From: DASRLE01 sp963825315
Lineage (GTDB): Bacteria > Verrucomicrobiota > Verrucomicrobiia > Limisphaerales > Palsa-1400
Length of the DNA stretch: 64,000 nt
Direction of reading: 5' to 3'
NCBI GenBank assembly: GCA_963825315.1
Contig: CAWGST010000001.1
Coordinates: 310,001-374,000, forward strand
Shown: positions 1 through 8,759 of the stretch, piece after piece
Position numbering within the stretch: position 1 is the stretch's first letter
Layout: each line of letters opens with the position of its first letter
Position numbers and translations under genes: made by a program
Notes under the pieces: model-generated
Databases searched by the model: none
Seen by the model: the letters and a program-made list of their open reading frames with translations, nothing else
What the model was told of the DNA's origin: nothing

Positions 1-624
1 CCGGTTCCTGAAACGGCCCTGCGCCGCGGATTGAAGGAAACGCAGTGGGCCGGGCGATGCCAGATCATCCAGCGCGGCAACGGGCAAACCGTGTTGCTGG
101 ATGGCGCCCATAATCCAGCCGGGGCGCAAGCGCTGGCCGGCGCGTGGCAACGCCAATTCGCCGCGAAAAATGGCGCGCTGATTTTGGGCATGATGCGGGA
201 CAAGGACGGCGGGGCCATCTGCAAGATTCTGGCGCCGTTGGCGCGGCGGATATTCCTCGCGCCCATTGGGAGCGAACGCAGCGCAGACCCGCGGTTGCTG
301 GCGGACCCTTGCCGCCGGGCAAATCCAACCGCGCCAATCACCGTTTGCCGGAACCTGGCCGAAGCCTTCACCAAAGCCGGGGCCGAACCATTTGTGGTGG
401 TGACCGGGTCGCTTTACTTTGTCGGCGAAGCGCTGGAATGGCTCGGCGTGGTCCCTCCCTCGCGGGAGCGCGCGCTCAACGAATATGGCGGGGCGCCCGC
501 CGGCGATTCGTCCATTGGCGCGGTGACGTTCGGCGTGGAAGACACGTTGAACGAACTGGCCGTCCGTCCGGCGGAGAATAAGACGCCTTTGGCAGGCGCC
601 CAAGCCGAGGCTCAAGGCTTTTAA
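1..624 (+). CDS. folC: Folylpolyglutamate synthase / dihydrofolate synthase, C-terminal part
   Basis: The reading frame is open from the first base of the window, so the gene starts upstream and only about 207 codons are seen. FolC is a cytoplasmic ATP-dependent ligase that adds glutamate to folates. The visible part has the Mur-ligase-type C-terminal signature: a W-x-G-R stretch (around residues 19-22) followed by LLDGAHNPAGAQAL, the conserved DGAHNP motif of FolC. The later GSLYFVGE segment also fits the family end. The last 60 or so residues after that are not conserved and may be a lineage-specific tail. The product is clear from the motif; the missing P-loop half lies outside the window. 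Confidence 0.85.
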   Translation, partial: PVPETALRRGLKETQWAGRCQIIQRGNGQTVLLDGAHNPAGAQALAGAWQRQFAAKNGALILGMMRDKDGGAICKILAPLARRIFLAPIGSERSADPRLLADPCRRANPTAPITVCRNLAEAFTKAGAEPFVVVTGSLYFVGEALEWLGVVPPSRERALNEYGGAPAGDSSIGAVTFGVEDTLNELAVRPAENKTPLAGAQAEAQGF

Positions 625-693
625 TTCATTTGACCCCGGCGGCGGCAGTCATTAGCCTTTCTCAAAGATATGGAATCAGGAATAGCTTAATTA

Positions 694-1398
694 ATGATCA
701 GCTTTTTTCGTAATTTATTTTGTTCCTCCTTGGGCAAAAAATACCTTATGGCGGGCACGGGTCTGCTGATGATTCTCTTTGTCATCGGCCACATGGCGGG
801 CAATTTGCAAATTTTCCTCGGCCCCGAGGCGATCAACCGCTACGGCCATTTTCTCCAGTCCAACGTGGAGATTCTCTGGCCGGTGCGCATCGCGCTCATT
901 GCGATCATACTTCTCCACATCTGGTCCGCCACGAAACTGACCTTGGAGAATCGGGCGGCGCGTCCGGTCGCCTACCAACAGTGGGAGCCGACCGCGGCCA
1001 GCTACGCTTCGCGCACCATGATGGTCAGCGGAGTCATTGTGGCCGTGTTCATCGTCTATCATCTGCTCCATTACACGGCCATGGTGCAGGCGGTGAATCT
1101 GACGGGGAAAGACTTCAACGCCAAACCGGAGTTTTTCGATGGGGAGGGGCGGCACGACATTTACAAAATGATGGTGGTGGGGTTCAGCCAGCCGTGGGTC
1201 TGCCTGTTCTATATTGTCGGAGTGGGGCTGCTGTGCCTGCATTTGAGCCACGGGGCCAGCGCCATGTGGCAATCGCTGGGCTGGAAGAAACGCCCTTATG
1301 GCCCGTGCCTGGACCGCATGGCCATATGCGGCGCCGGCTTGATTTTTCTGGGCTATATTGTCATTCCAATTTCGATTTGGCTGAAGTGGATCCAATGA
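694..1398 (+). CDS. sdhC: Succinate dehydrogenase cytochrome b558 subunit
   Basis: The protein has 234 residues and about five hydrophobic segments. It is the di-haem, single-polypeptide membrane anchor used by the menaquinone-type succinate dehydrogenase / fumarate reductase family found in Bacillus, Bacteroidetes and relatives. Candidate haem-ligand histidines lie in VIGHMAGN, YHLLHYTAM and LHLSHGASAMWQSLG, in the order seen in this family. It would pass electrons between the SdhB Fe-S clusters and the quinone pool. The stop codon overlaps the sdhA start (ATGA), showing translational coupling. The start ATG lacks a strong Shine-Dalgarno site; an AGGA lies 13 bases upstream. Confidence 0.92.
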   Translation: MISFFRNLFCSSLGKKYLMAGTGLLMILFVIGHMAGNLQIFLGPEAINRYGHFLQSNVEILWPVRIALIAIILLHIWSATKLTLENRAARPVAYQQWEPTAASYASRTMMVSGVIVAVFIVYHLLHYTAMVQAVNLTGKDFNAKPEFFDGEGRHDIYKMMVVGFSQPWVCLFYIVGVGLLCLHLSHGASAMWQSLGWKKRPYGPCLDRMAICGAGLIFLGYIVIPISIWLKWIQ

Positions 1399-3308
1399 AA
1401 CTCGATTCCAAAATTCCGACCGGACCACTGGAGCAAAAGTGGGATCAACACAGGTTCGCCATGAAGCTGGTCAATCCGGCCAACAAGCGAAAATACGACG
1501 TCATCGTCGTCGGGACCGGATTGGCCGGGGCGTCGGCGGCGGCGAGCCTGGCGGAGCTGGGCTACAACGTGAAGGCCTTTTGTTACCAGGACAGCCCGCG
1601 CCGCGCCCACAGCATCGCGGCGCAGGGGGGAATCAACGCGGCCAAGAATTATCAGAACGACGGCGACAGCGTGCGGCGGCTGTTCTACGACACGATCAAG
1701 GGCGGGGATTTCCGGGCGCGGGAAGCCAATGTCTATCGGCTGGCGCAGGTCAGCGTCAACATCATTGATCAATGCGTGGCCCAGGGGGTGCCCTTCGCCC
1801 GGGAATACGGAGGGCTACTGGCCAACCGGTCGTTCGGCGGCGCGCAAGTCTCCCGCACCTTTTACGCGCGGGGGCAGACCGGACAGCAATTGTTGCTGGG
1901 CGCTTACCAGGCCCTGTGCCGGCAAATCGGCAAAGGCAACATCAAAATGTTTCCGCGCACCGAAATGCTCGACCTCGTGGCCATCAACGGCCACGCCAGG
2001 GGCATCATCGTGCGCGACCTGGTCAGCGGAGAAATTTCGGCCCACGCGGCGGATGCGGTCGTGCTGGCGACGGGCGGTTACAGCAATGTTTTTTACCTGT
2101 CCACCAACGCCAAGGGCTGCAATGCCACCGCCATCTGGCGGGCTTACAAAAAAGGGGCGGCCATGGCCAATCCTTGTTACACCCAGATTCATCCGACGTG
2201 CATCCCGGTCGGCGGAGATTACCAATCCAAACTGACTTTGATGTCCGAATCGCTGCGCAACGACGGGCGCGTCTGGGTGCCCAAAAAGAAGGGAGACACC
2301 CGGCCGGCGCGCGACATACCGGAGGAGGAACGGGACTATTATTTGGAACGGAAATATCCGAGCTTCGGCAACCTGGCCCCGCGCGACATCTCCTCGCGCG
2401 CGGCCAAAGAGGTGTGCGACGACGGGCGCGGCGTGGGGCCGGGCGGGCGCGGCGTTTATCTGGATTTTGCGGACGCGATCCGCAGGATCGGGGTGGCGGA
2501 GGTGCGCGAGCGCTACGGAAATCTTTTTGACATGTATGAAAAGATCACGGGCGAAAACGCCTACCATGCCCCCATGCGCATTTATCCCGCCGCCCATTAC
2601 GCCATGGGCGGGTTGTGGGTGGATTACAATTTGATGAGCACCATTCCGGGAATGTTTGTGCTGGGCGAGGCCAATTTTTCCGATCACGGCGCCAACCGCC
2701 TCGGGGCCAGCGCCCTCATGCAGGGATTGGCCGACGGCTATTTTATTCTGCCTTACACCATCGGCGATTATTTCGCCGCGGCTAGACAGCCCAAGGCCCG
2801 CGCCGACCAGCCCGAATTCAAAAAGGCGATGAGCGACGTCGCCGCGCTGACCCAAAAGCTGCTCGACATCAACGGCAAGCGCACGGTCAACTCGTTTCAC
2901 AAAGAGCTGGGGGCCATGCTTTGGGAGAAATGCGGCATGGCCCGGAACGAAAAGGGATTGACGGAACTGCTGCAACAAATTCCGGCGTTGCGGGAGGAAT
3001 TTTGGAAAAACGTCAAAGTGGCCGGCCAAAATGAAGAGTTGAACCAGAACCTCGAACACGCCGGGCGCGTGGCGGATTTTCTGGAATTCGCCGAACTGCT
3101 TTGCCTGGACGCCTTGCAACGGCGGGAATCGTGCGGCGGCCATTTTCGCACGGAATTTCAAACCGAAGACGGCGAGGCGAAGCGGGATGATGAGAATTTC
3201 GCCTACGTGGCCGCCTGGGAATACGCCGGGCCGGGCCGGCCGCCGGTCTTGAACAAGGAACCGCTGGTCTATGAAAACGTCCACATGAGCACACGAAGTT
3301 ACAAGTGA
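1395..3308 (+). CDS. sdhA: Succinate dehydrogenase / fumarate reductase flavoprotein subunit
   Basis: This is a 637-residue FAD protein that oxidises succinate (or reduces fumarate) on the cytoplasmic face of the complex. The start chosen is the ATG overlapping the sdhC stop; the open frame runs further upstream but only inside sdhC. An N-terminal dinucleotide-binding motif (VVGTGLAGASAAASLAELG, about residues 37-55) is followed by HSIAAQGGINAAKN, where the conserved His is the usual covalent FAD site. Later motifs include the HPT of the active site (IHPTCIP) and the GLWVDYNLMSTIPGMFVLGE segment. The length matches the Bacteroidetes/delta-proteobacterial-type SdhA. It is followed after 7 bases by sdhB. 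Confidence 0.95.
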   Translation: MKLDSKIPTGPLEQKWDQHRFAMKLVNPANKRKYDVIVVGTGLAGASAAASLAELGYNVKAFCYQDSPRRAHSIAAQGGINAAKNYQNDGDSVRRLFYDTIKGGDFRAREANVYRLAQVSVNIIDQCVAQGVPFAREYGGLLANRSFGGAQVSRTFYARGQTGQQLLLGAYQALCRQIGKGNIKMFPRTEMLDLVAINGHARGIIVRDLVSGEISAHAADAVVLATGGYSNVFYLSTNAKGCNATAIWRAYKKGAAMANPCYTQIHPTCIPVGGDYQSKLTLMSESLRNDGRVWVPKKKGDTRPARDIPEEERDYYLERKYPSFGNLAPRDISSRAAKEVCDDGRGVGPGGRGVYLDFADAIRRIGVAEVRERYGNLFDMYEKITGENAYHAPMRIYPAAHYAMGGLWVDYNLMSTIPGMFVLGEANFSDHGANRLGASALMQGLADGYFILPYTIGDYFAAARQPKARADQPEFKKAMSDVAALTQKLLDINGKRTVNSFHKELGAMLWEKCGMARNEKGLTELLQQIPALREEFWKNVKVAGQNEELNQNLEHAGRVADFLEFAELLCLDALQRRESCGGHFRTEFQTEDGEAKRDDENFAYVAAWEYAGPGRPPVLNKEPLVYENVHMSTRSYK

Positions 3309-3315
3309 GCCTGAA

Positions 3316-4086
3316 ATGAATCTTACCTTGAAAGTTTGGCGGCAAAAGGATGCCAGGAGCGAAGGCAGGCTCGTCAGCCACGAAGCCAGGGATGTCCTGG
3401 CGGACATGTCCTTTCTGGAAATGCTCGATGTCGTCAATGAAAAGCTCATCGCCGCGGGCCAGGAACCGATTGCGTTCGATTCCGATTGCCGGGAAGGCAT
3501 CTGCGGCACTTGCTCCATGGTCATCAACGGGCGGGCGCACGGAGGTCAACGCGGCACCACGGTTTGCCAGTTGCACATGCGCCATTTCAACGATGGCGAC
3601 ACGATTGTCATCGAACCCTGGCGGGCGCGGCCATTCCCGGTGCTCAAAGATTTGGTCACCGACCGCAGCGCGTTCGACCGGATCATCCAGGCGGGCGGAT
3701 TCGTCTCGGTCAACACCGGCGGGACGCCGGACGCCAATGGCCTGCCCATCGCCAAGACGGACGCGGACACGGCGATGGACGCGGCGGCCTGCATCGGCTG
3801 CGGGGCCTGCGTGGCGGTGTGCAAGAACGCCTCGGCCATGCTGTTCGTCTCGGCCAAGGTTTCCCATCTGGCCGCATTGCCGCAGGGCAAACCGGAACGC
3901 GAACAGCGGGTGCTCAACATGGTGCGGACCATGGACGAGGCGGGCTTCGGGGCCTGCACGGTGACAGGCTCGTGCGAGGCGGTGTGCCCGAAGGAAATTA
4001 GTCTTGACTTCATTGCCCGCATGAACCGCGAATACGGCAAGGCCATCCTGAAAAATTCGCCTCCGGCCAAAAGCGGCGGCGACTAG
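3316..4086 (+). CDS. sdhB: Succinate dehydrogenase iron-sulfur subunit
   Basis: This 256-residue protein carries electrons from SdhA to SdhC. Three cluster motifs are visible: a plant-type [2Fe-2S] set (CREGICGTCSMVING, with a later Cys in TTVCQLHM), a [4Fe-4S] set (CIGCGACVAVC) and a last set (CTVTGSCEAVCPKEISLDF), the normal order for SdhB. It completes the sdhCAB operon, with sdhA ending 7 bases upstream. The gene order C-A-B and the single large cytochrome point to a menaquinone-linked enzyme, in line with the mqn genes further along. Confidence 0.95.
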   Translation: MNLTLKVWRQKDARSEGRLVSHEARDVLADMSFLEMLDVVNEKLIAAGQEPIAFDSDCREGICGTCSMVINGRAHGGQRGTTVCQLHMRHFNDGDTIVIEPWRARPFPVLKDLVTDRSAFDRIIQAGGFVSVNTGGTPDANGLPIAKTDADTAMDAAACIGCGACVAVCKNASAMLFVSAKVSHLAALPQGKPEREQRVLNMVRTMDEAGFGACTVTGSCEAVCPKEISLDFIARMNREYGKAILKNSPPAKSGGD

Positions 4087-4095
4087 GAGTTTTTC

Positions 4096-4956
4096 TTGAA
4101 GATCGTCACCGATCCCCGCTGCACCGAATATTCCGCGCCGGGCCATCCCGAACGGCCGGAACGGATCAGCCGCACCGTCGCAGCGCTCAAGGCGCAGGGC
4201 AAGCTGAAATTGACCTGGACTGAGCCGGCGCCCGTCGAGGACGCTGTCATTCTGCGCGCGCACACCGCGCAACATCTCGCACAGCTTCAGACGCCCTTCG
4301 ACTTCGACGCCGACACCCCGGCTTACCCGGACATCACGGCACAGGCGCGGCGTTCGGTGGGAGGGGCCTGGCAGGCCCTGCAATCGGCCCGCGCGGGAGA
4401 AGCCGCTTTCAGCCTGATGCGCCCGCCCGGCCATCACGCCATGCGGGAGCGGGCCATGGGTTTTTGTTACCTCAACTCCATCGCCATCGCCGCGCTCGAA
4501 GCCAGGGCCGGCGGGTGCAAACGGGTCGCGGTCTTTGATTTCGATGTGCATCACGGCAATGGCACGGAAGACATTCTGCTTGACCAACCCGGTTGCGCTT
4601 TCATCTCCACCCATCAACACCCGGCCTATCCGGGGACCGGCCTGGAAAACCGCGGGAGCAATTGTTTTAACTTCCCGGTGCCGCCGGCCGCGCCGCGCCT
4701 GGAGTATCGCGCCATTTTATCAAGGGCATTCGAGACGTTGAAAAACTTCCGGCCCGACATGGTGGCCGTTTCCGCCGGGTTCGACGCCTATCGCGGCGAT
4801 CCGCTGGCCGATGGAACGCTGGAAGTGGAAGACTTTTATTGGCTGGGCGAAACGATTCGCCGGTTGGAGGTTCCGGCCTTCAGTGTTTTGGAAGGCGGCT
4901 ACAGCACGGCGCTGCCGGACCTTATTTTGGCCTGGTTGTCCGGGGTGAACGGATGA
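4096..4956 (+). CDS. Histone deacetylase-family hydrolase
   Basis: The protein has 286 residues with the class II / acetoin-utilisation-type deacetylase fold. Motifs seen in order are RPPGHHAM (active-site His pair), VAVFDFDVHHGNGTED (zinc-binding Asp and His), SAGFDAYRGDPL (second metal Asp) and LEGGYS near the C-terminus. Such bacterial enzymes deacetylate small acetylated amines or protein lysines; the substrate here cannot be told. The start is a TTG with a GGAG six bases upstream. The stop overlaps the ubiX start, so the two are probably co-translated although no functional link is known. Confidence 0.88.
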   Translation: MKIVTDPRCTEYSAPGHPERPERISRTVAALKAQGKLKLTWTEPAPVEDAVILRAHTAQHLAQLQTPFDFDADTPAYPDITAQARRSVGGAWQALQSARAGEAAFSLMRPPGHHAMRERAMGFCYLNSIAIAALEARAGGCKRVAVFDFDVHHGNGTEDILLDQPGCAFISTHQHPAYPGTGLENRGSNCFNFPVPPAAPRLEYRAILSRAFETLKNFRPDMVAVSAGFDAYRGDPLADGTLEVEDFYWLGETIRRLEVPAFSVLEGGYSTALPDLILAWLSGVNG

Positions 4957-5510
4957 AAATTCTCGTTGCCATCACGGGAGCCAGCGGCGCGATGTATGCG
5001 CAGCGCCTGCTTGACAAGCTCGACCCGCGCCAGCACGAGATCCATGTGGTGTTGAGCAACTACGCGCAAGTCGTGCTGGCCGGGGAATTGCCCGGCGGCC
5101 TGCGCCTGCCCGAGGGCGTCAAGACCCACGGCTTGAAAAGCATGAACGCGCCCTTCGCCAGCGGCTCCAACCCGCTCGATGCCATGGTCATCATCCCCTG
5201 CACGATGGGGACGCTGGGCCGCATCGCGCACGGATTCAGCGAGGACGTTTTGTTAAGGGCCGCGGACGTCACGCTGAAGGAAGGTAAAAAATTGATCCTG
5301 GTGCCGCGCGAAACTCCGTTGAGCCTGGTGCATGTCAAGAATTTCGAATTGCTCCTGCTCGCCGGGGCCACGATTCTGCCCGCCAATCCGTCCTTTTATC
5401 ATAACCCAACGACCATCGAGGGCGTCATTGACACGGTGGTGGCCCGGGTGCTGGACCATCTGGGCATTCCACAGAATCTCCTCCCGCGCTGGGGGGAAGA
5501 ACCGGAATGA
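4953..5510 (+). CDS. ubiX: Flavin prenyltransferase UbiX
   Basis: This is a 185-residue flavoprotein-family enzyme that joins dimethylallyl phosphate to FMN to make the prenyl-FMN cofactor of UbiD-type decarboxylases. The N-terminal LVAITGASGAMYAQRLL loop is the FMN-binding signature, and VIIPCTMGTLGRIAHG and LVPRETPLSLVH are the next two conserved stretches. The length matches UbiX. The ATG lies inside the preceding gene's end (ATGA overlap). Given the nearby futalosine-pathway genes, it may serve the menaquinone pathway decarboxylase, which is an inference because no UbiD partner lies in the window. Confidence 0.9.
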   Translation: MKILVAITGASGAMYAQRLLDKLDPRQHEIHVVLSNYAQVVLAGELPGGLRLPEGVKTHGLKSMNAPFASGSNPLDAMVIIPCTMGTLGRIAHGFSEDVLLRAADVTLKEGKKLILVPRETPLSLVHVKNFELLLLAGATILPANPSFYHNPTTIEGVIDTVVARVLDHLGIPQNLLPRWGEEPE

Positions 5511-5519
5511 GCGCGGAGG

Positions 5520-5545
5520 CCGCCATTTTTTGGGTGGCGGTTTTT
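5520..5545 (+). terminator. Rho-independent terminator after ubiX
   Basis: A CCGCCA / TGGCGG stem with a T-rich nine-base loop is followed at once by TTTTT, ten bases beyond the ubiX stop. This fits an intrinsic terminator for the upstream (+) operon. Just after it, 5549-5575 carries a TAATCTTAATC-type repeat also seen near 16.4 kb. Confidence 0.6.
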
Positions 5546-5632
5546 GGCTCCTAATCTTAATCGTAATCTTAATCTCCAAAACGGCGCGAAATCCGTGTTG
5601 ATTTAGCCATCTTTCCGGGTTAGTTTTTCTGC

Positions 5633-5848
5633 ATGACCGTCGAAGCAATGCGCGAATTGCCCCGGAGCGAAAAGCTCAAACTGATGGAGGCGTTGTGGGA
5701 GGCATTGAGCCGCCCGGATGACCATTTCGAATCGCCGGCCTGGCATGCAAATGAACTGGCAGAAACGGAGCGACGCCTCACAGAAGGCAAAGAGGAAGTG
5801 CTGGATTGGGAAACCGCCAAAAAAGCGCTCCGCAGCAGATTTGAATGA
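5633..5848 (+). CDS. Addiction module component, antitoxin-type small protein
   Basis: This small protein of 71 residues matches the putative addiction-module component family (Pfam Unstab_antitox type): an N-terminal LPRSEKLKLMEALWEAL helix, a W-H segment in the middle and a C-terminal amphipathic end. Members sit directly upstream of RelE/ParE-type toxin genes. Here the stop overlaps the ATG of such a toxin gene (ATGA), but the toxin frame is broken by a nonsense codon. No good ribosome-binding site is seen before the ATG. The antitoxin frame itself is intact. Confidence 0.8.
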   Translation: MTVEAMRELPRSEKLKLMEALWEALSRPDDHFESPAWHANELAETERRLTEGKEEVLDWETAKKALRSRFE

Positions 5849-6147
5849 GAGTGCGGATACTCACTTTCGCGCTCAACGACTTGGCCAAGGGGCGCGAGTT
5901 CTACTAAAAGCAGGCAGAGGGCGTCGGCAGTTATTTTTTTGATTCCCTTTTCTCGGATATTGATTCGCTCGCTCTGTACGGCGGAATCCATGCCCAAGTG
6001 TTTGGGTTCCATCGCTTATTGGCGCGCCGTTTTCCCTACGCGATTTACTATAAGAGGGACTCCGATGGCGCGGTGGTCGTTTATCGAATTCTGGACTGCA
6101 GGCAAGACCCTGCCAAAACCGCCACGGCTTTGAAAACCGGGGAATGA
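5845..6147 (+). pseudogene. RelE/ParE-family toxin with an in-frame nonsense codon
   Basis: Translation from the ATG overlapping the antitoxin stop gives MRVRILTFALNDLAKGREFY and then TAA at 5905-5907. The same frame then continues for 79 codons with a typical RelE/ParE body: KQAEGVGSYFFDSLFSDID, then GFHRLLARRFPYAIYY and VVVYRILDCR, ending at 6147. Family members have Glu at the stop position (FYEKQAEG), so a single GAA-to-TAA change explains the break. The product is therefore probably a 20-residue fragment unless the base is a sequencing error. The rest of the frame is free of stops and shifts, so the change is recent or artefactual. Confidence 0.8.
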
Positions 6148-6198
6148 GCAGTTTGTGTTAGACAGAAATCAATGCCGGCAGCGTCCTGTTTGAAAGAG

Positions 6199-6345
6199 AT
6201 GGCATCCGCGCCCAACATCGAACGCCTCTATGACGACCACGCCCCTGCCCTGTTCGCCTTTCTCCTGAACCTGCTCCGCAACGAAGCGGACACGCAGGAC
6301 GTTATGCAAGGCGATTGGGTCTGGCAGTATCCCGAGGGGAATTGA
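6199..6345 (+). pseudogene. ECF sigma-70 factor remnant (region 2 start)
   Basis: A 48-codon frame contains a stretch NIERLYDDHAPALFAFLLNL then LRNEADTQDVMQ. This reads like the opening of region 2 of an extracytoplasmic-function sigma factor (LYxxHxxxLxxFLxxLxxxxxxAxDVxQE). The match stops at the point where the conserved E-x-F would follow, and the frame ends 13 codons later. The rest of region 2 and all of region 4 are missing, so this looks like a gene remnant. It could also be a chance ORF; the similarity is short. Confidence 0.45.
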
Positions 6346-6463
6346 CCCGTTCGTCCAGGGCAGACGCATCTAAATTCTTGCCACTCATTGCATCAAGGAG
6401 GGTATGGCCCGGAGTTCAGGCTGGGGCGATAGAAGACGTTCGATTACTTTTGATTATTTTCCC

Positions 6464-6531
6464 TTGACATAGAGGGCCAATGAAATATGCTCCGCCCGCG
6501 TTGCGGCTTTTAACGCGGGCGGAGCATATTT
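6464..6531 (+). promoter_or_regulatory. Candidate sigma-70 promoter overlapping a perfect 20-bp hairpin
   Basis: TTGACA at 6464-6469 is separated by 16 bases from TATGCT at 6486-6491, a good -35/-10 pair. The -10 lies inside the left arm (6483-6502) of a perfect 20-bp inverted repeat whose right arm is 6512-6531, with a nine-base loop and T/A-rich flanks. It could be an operator for a dimeric repressor, a terminator for reading from upstream, or both. The region 6148-6656 otherwise holds only the sigma-factor relic. mqnP starts 126 bases downstream. Confidence 0.5.
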
Positions 6532-6656
6532 TATTTGCAGCAAAGAATTCGTTCCTGTTGGGTTCTTGCGGCGGATTTCAGATGAGTCTGCTCTGCCGAT
6601 CGTCTTGACCCGTTCGTCTTGACCGGCCTGCTCTTACAGGCTTGAATCTACGCTTG

Positions 6657-7592
6657 ATGCAAGCTCTGTTCCAGCAACTGCGAAAATGGTCCGAATTCAT
6701 CAAATTCCCCCATACCATCTTCGCCTTGCCCTTCGCCCTGGCCTCAATGGCCGTGGCGGCGCGCGATCATCATGGCTGGCCGGGGTGGAGGATTTTTTTG
6801 CTGATCCTGGCGGCGATGGTTTGCGCGCGGACTTGCGCCATGTCGTTTAACCGCATCGCCGACCGGGAGTTTGACCGGGCGAACCCCCGGACGGCGTCGC
6901 GGCCTTTGCCGGCCGGCCGGATTACGCTGGGGGGCGCGTGGGCGCTTTGCCTGTTGAGCGCGGCGGGCCTGGTTGCGGCAAGCTATTGGATCAACCCGGT
7001 CTGTTTTTACCTTTCGCCGGTCGCGCTTTTTTTTGTCTGCTTCTATTCGTTGACGAAACGGTTCACGGATTTTACGCATGTCTTCCTCGGCCTGGCGCTG
7101 GCGCTGGCGCCGATAGGCGCATGGCTGGCCGTGAAAGGGAATTTCCGCCTGTTCCCAACGGGCTACGGCTGGCAGACGTTGCAATACAGCGCCGTGCTGC
7201 CATTGCTGCTGGCGGGAGCTGTGGTATTCTGGCTGATCGGTTTCGACATCATATACGCCTTGCAAGATTACGAGTTTGATCAGAAACAAGGACTGCATTC
7301 GCTGGTCGTGCGTTGGGGGGTGAAAAACGCGCTGGCGGCGTCGTTCCTTTCGCACATGATTATGTGGGGCGCGCTGGCGGCGTTTGGGTTTCTGGCCGGG
7401 TTCCGGCTGGCTTATTGGGTGGGGCTGGTTTTTATTTTGGGTTGCCTGGTCATGGAACACTGGCTGGCGCGACGACGCAGTTTGAACTGGATTCATCACG
7501 CTTTCTTCCGTCTCAACGCTGTGATCAGCGTCGTGTTTCTGGTTGTGGCCCTGGTGGAAATTGTGTTTCCATTCCTTCGATTTAAACGGTGA
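6657..7592 (+). CDS. mqnP: UbiA-family prenyltransferase, probably menaquinone-pathway MqnP
   Basis: This is an integral membrane protein of 311 residues with eight to nine hydrophobic segments. The two Asp-rich active-site motifs of UbiA enzymes are present: NRIADREFDRANPRT and, later, DIIYALQDYEFDQKQ. Such enzymes attach a polyprenyl chain to an aromatic acid. The next two genes encode MqnE and MqnA, so this is most likely the prenyltransferase of the futalosine menaquinone route, not a ubiquinone enzyme. ATG at 6657 is used; an in-frame TTG at 6642 would add five residues, and neither has a clear Shine-Dalgarno site. The stop overlaps the mqnE GTG. Confidence 0.85.
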   Translation: MQALFQQLRKWSEFIKFPHTIFALPFALASMAVAARDHHGWPGWRIFLLILAAMVCARTCAMSFNRIADREFDRANPRTASRPLPAGRITLGGAWALCLLSAAGLVAASYWINPVCFYLSPVALFFVCFYSLTKRFTDFTHVFLGLALALAPIGAWLAVKGNFRLFPTGYGWQTLQYSAVLPLLLAGAVVFWLIGFDIIYALQDYEFDQKQGLHSLVVRWGVKNALAASFLSHMIMWGALAAFGFLAGFRLAYWVGLVFILGCLVMEHWLARRRSLNWIHHAFFRLNAVISVVFLVVALVEIVFPFLRFKR

Positions 7593-8759
7593 AATTTTTC
7601 TGGCAAAACCACGAGTTGCGCGGCCTTTACGAAAAGGTCGCGGCGGGCGAACGCATTTCGGACGACGATGCGCTGCGCCTCCTGCAAAGCAAGGACCTGA
7701 ACGCGCTGGGGGCCATGGCCGATCTTGTCCGGGCGCGCAAGACGGGCAATCGCGCCAGCTACATCATCAATTGCTATATCAACTATTCCAATTACTGCAT
7801 CTTGAGCTGCCAGTTCTGCGCCTTTGCCCGCAAGAAGCGCGACGCGGACGGCCTGCAATACACCGTCGGGGAAATCGTGCAGAAGGCGCGCGCAGCCCTG
7901 AAGTTGGGCATCACGGAGTTGCACATCGTCGGCGGATTGCATCCCTCCCTGCCCTTCAGTTATTACACGGAGATGTTGCGCGCGCTCAAGGCGCTGGATG
8001 CGCGCCTGCAATTAAAATGTTTCACGGCCATTGAAATACTGCACCTGGGCTGGCTGGCCAAAAAAACCGTGCGCGAGACGCTGCTGGCCTTGCGCGAAGC
8101 CGGGCTGGAATCCCTGACCGGCGGCGGCGCGGAAATTTTCCGCAAGGAAGTCCGTTCGCAAATCGCCAGGGGAAAAGAATCGGCGGAGGAGTATCTGGAC
8201 GTGCATCGCACCTGGCACCAACTGGGCGGGCGCAGCACTTGCACCATGCTTTACGGGCATGTCGAGTCGCTGGCCGACCGCGTGGACCATTTGCAAAAGC
8301 TGCGACATTTGCAGGATGAAACCCATGGCTTCACCGGCTTCGTTCCCCTGCCCTATCAGCCGGACAACAATCAAATCCCGGTCACGACCACGCCGAGCGG
8401 CTTTGATTCATTGCGCACCCTTGCCGTCAGCCGGATTTATTTGGACAACTTCGATCACATCACAGCCTATTGGGTGGGATTGGGTTTGAAACTGGCGCAA
8501 GTGGCTTTGAATTATGGAGCGGACGATCTGCACGGCACGATTGTGGAAGAAAACATTTTTCACATGGCCGGCGCGCGCGCGCCGCAATTGCAAACCGAAG
8601 CCCAGATGATCAAAGCCATTCGCGAAACAGGCCGCACCCCGGTGCAGCGCGATACCTTTTACCAGGCGATCAAAGTCTGGGACGACGCGCCGCCTGGCCG
8701 AAGGTGCGGCCGACCCAGGCCCGTCAAAAATTCTGGAGGACAACCTTGCCTCGGCGTGA
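7589..8759 (+). CDS. mqnE: Aminofutalosine synthase MqnE (frameshifted near the 3' end)
   Basis: This radical SAM enzyme joins the MqnA product to SAM to give aminofutalosine. It starts with GTG overlapping the mqnP stop. The cluster motif CILSCQFCAF follows NYSNY, then come the glycine-rich ELHIVGGLHPSLPF and the late YGADDLHGTIVEENI and TPVQRDTFYQ stretches, all typical of MqnE. After about residue 365 (near 8680) the frame runs on to 8956 through sequence that encodes mqnA in another frame. One extra base near 8680 would instead give a natural-looking tail ending in LEDNLASA and a stop at 8757-8759. The real protein is probably about 389 residues. Confidence 0.88.
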
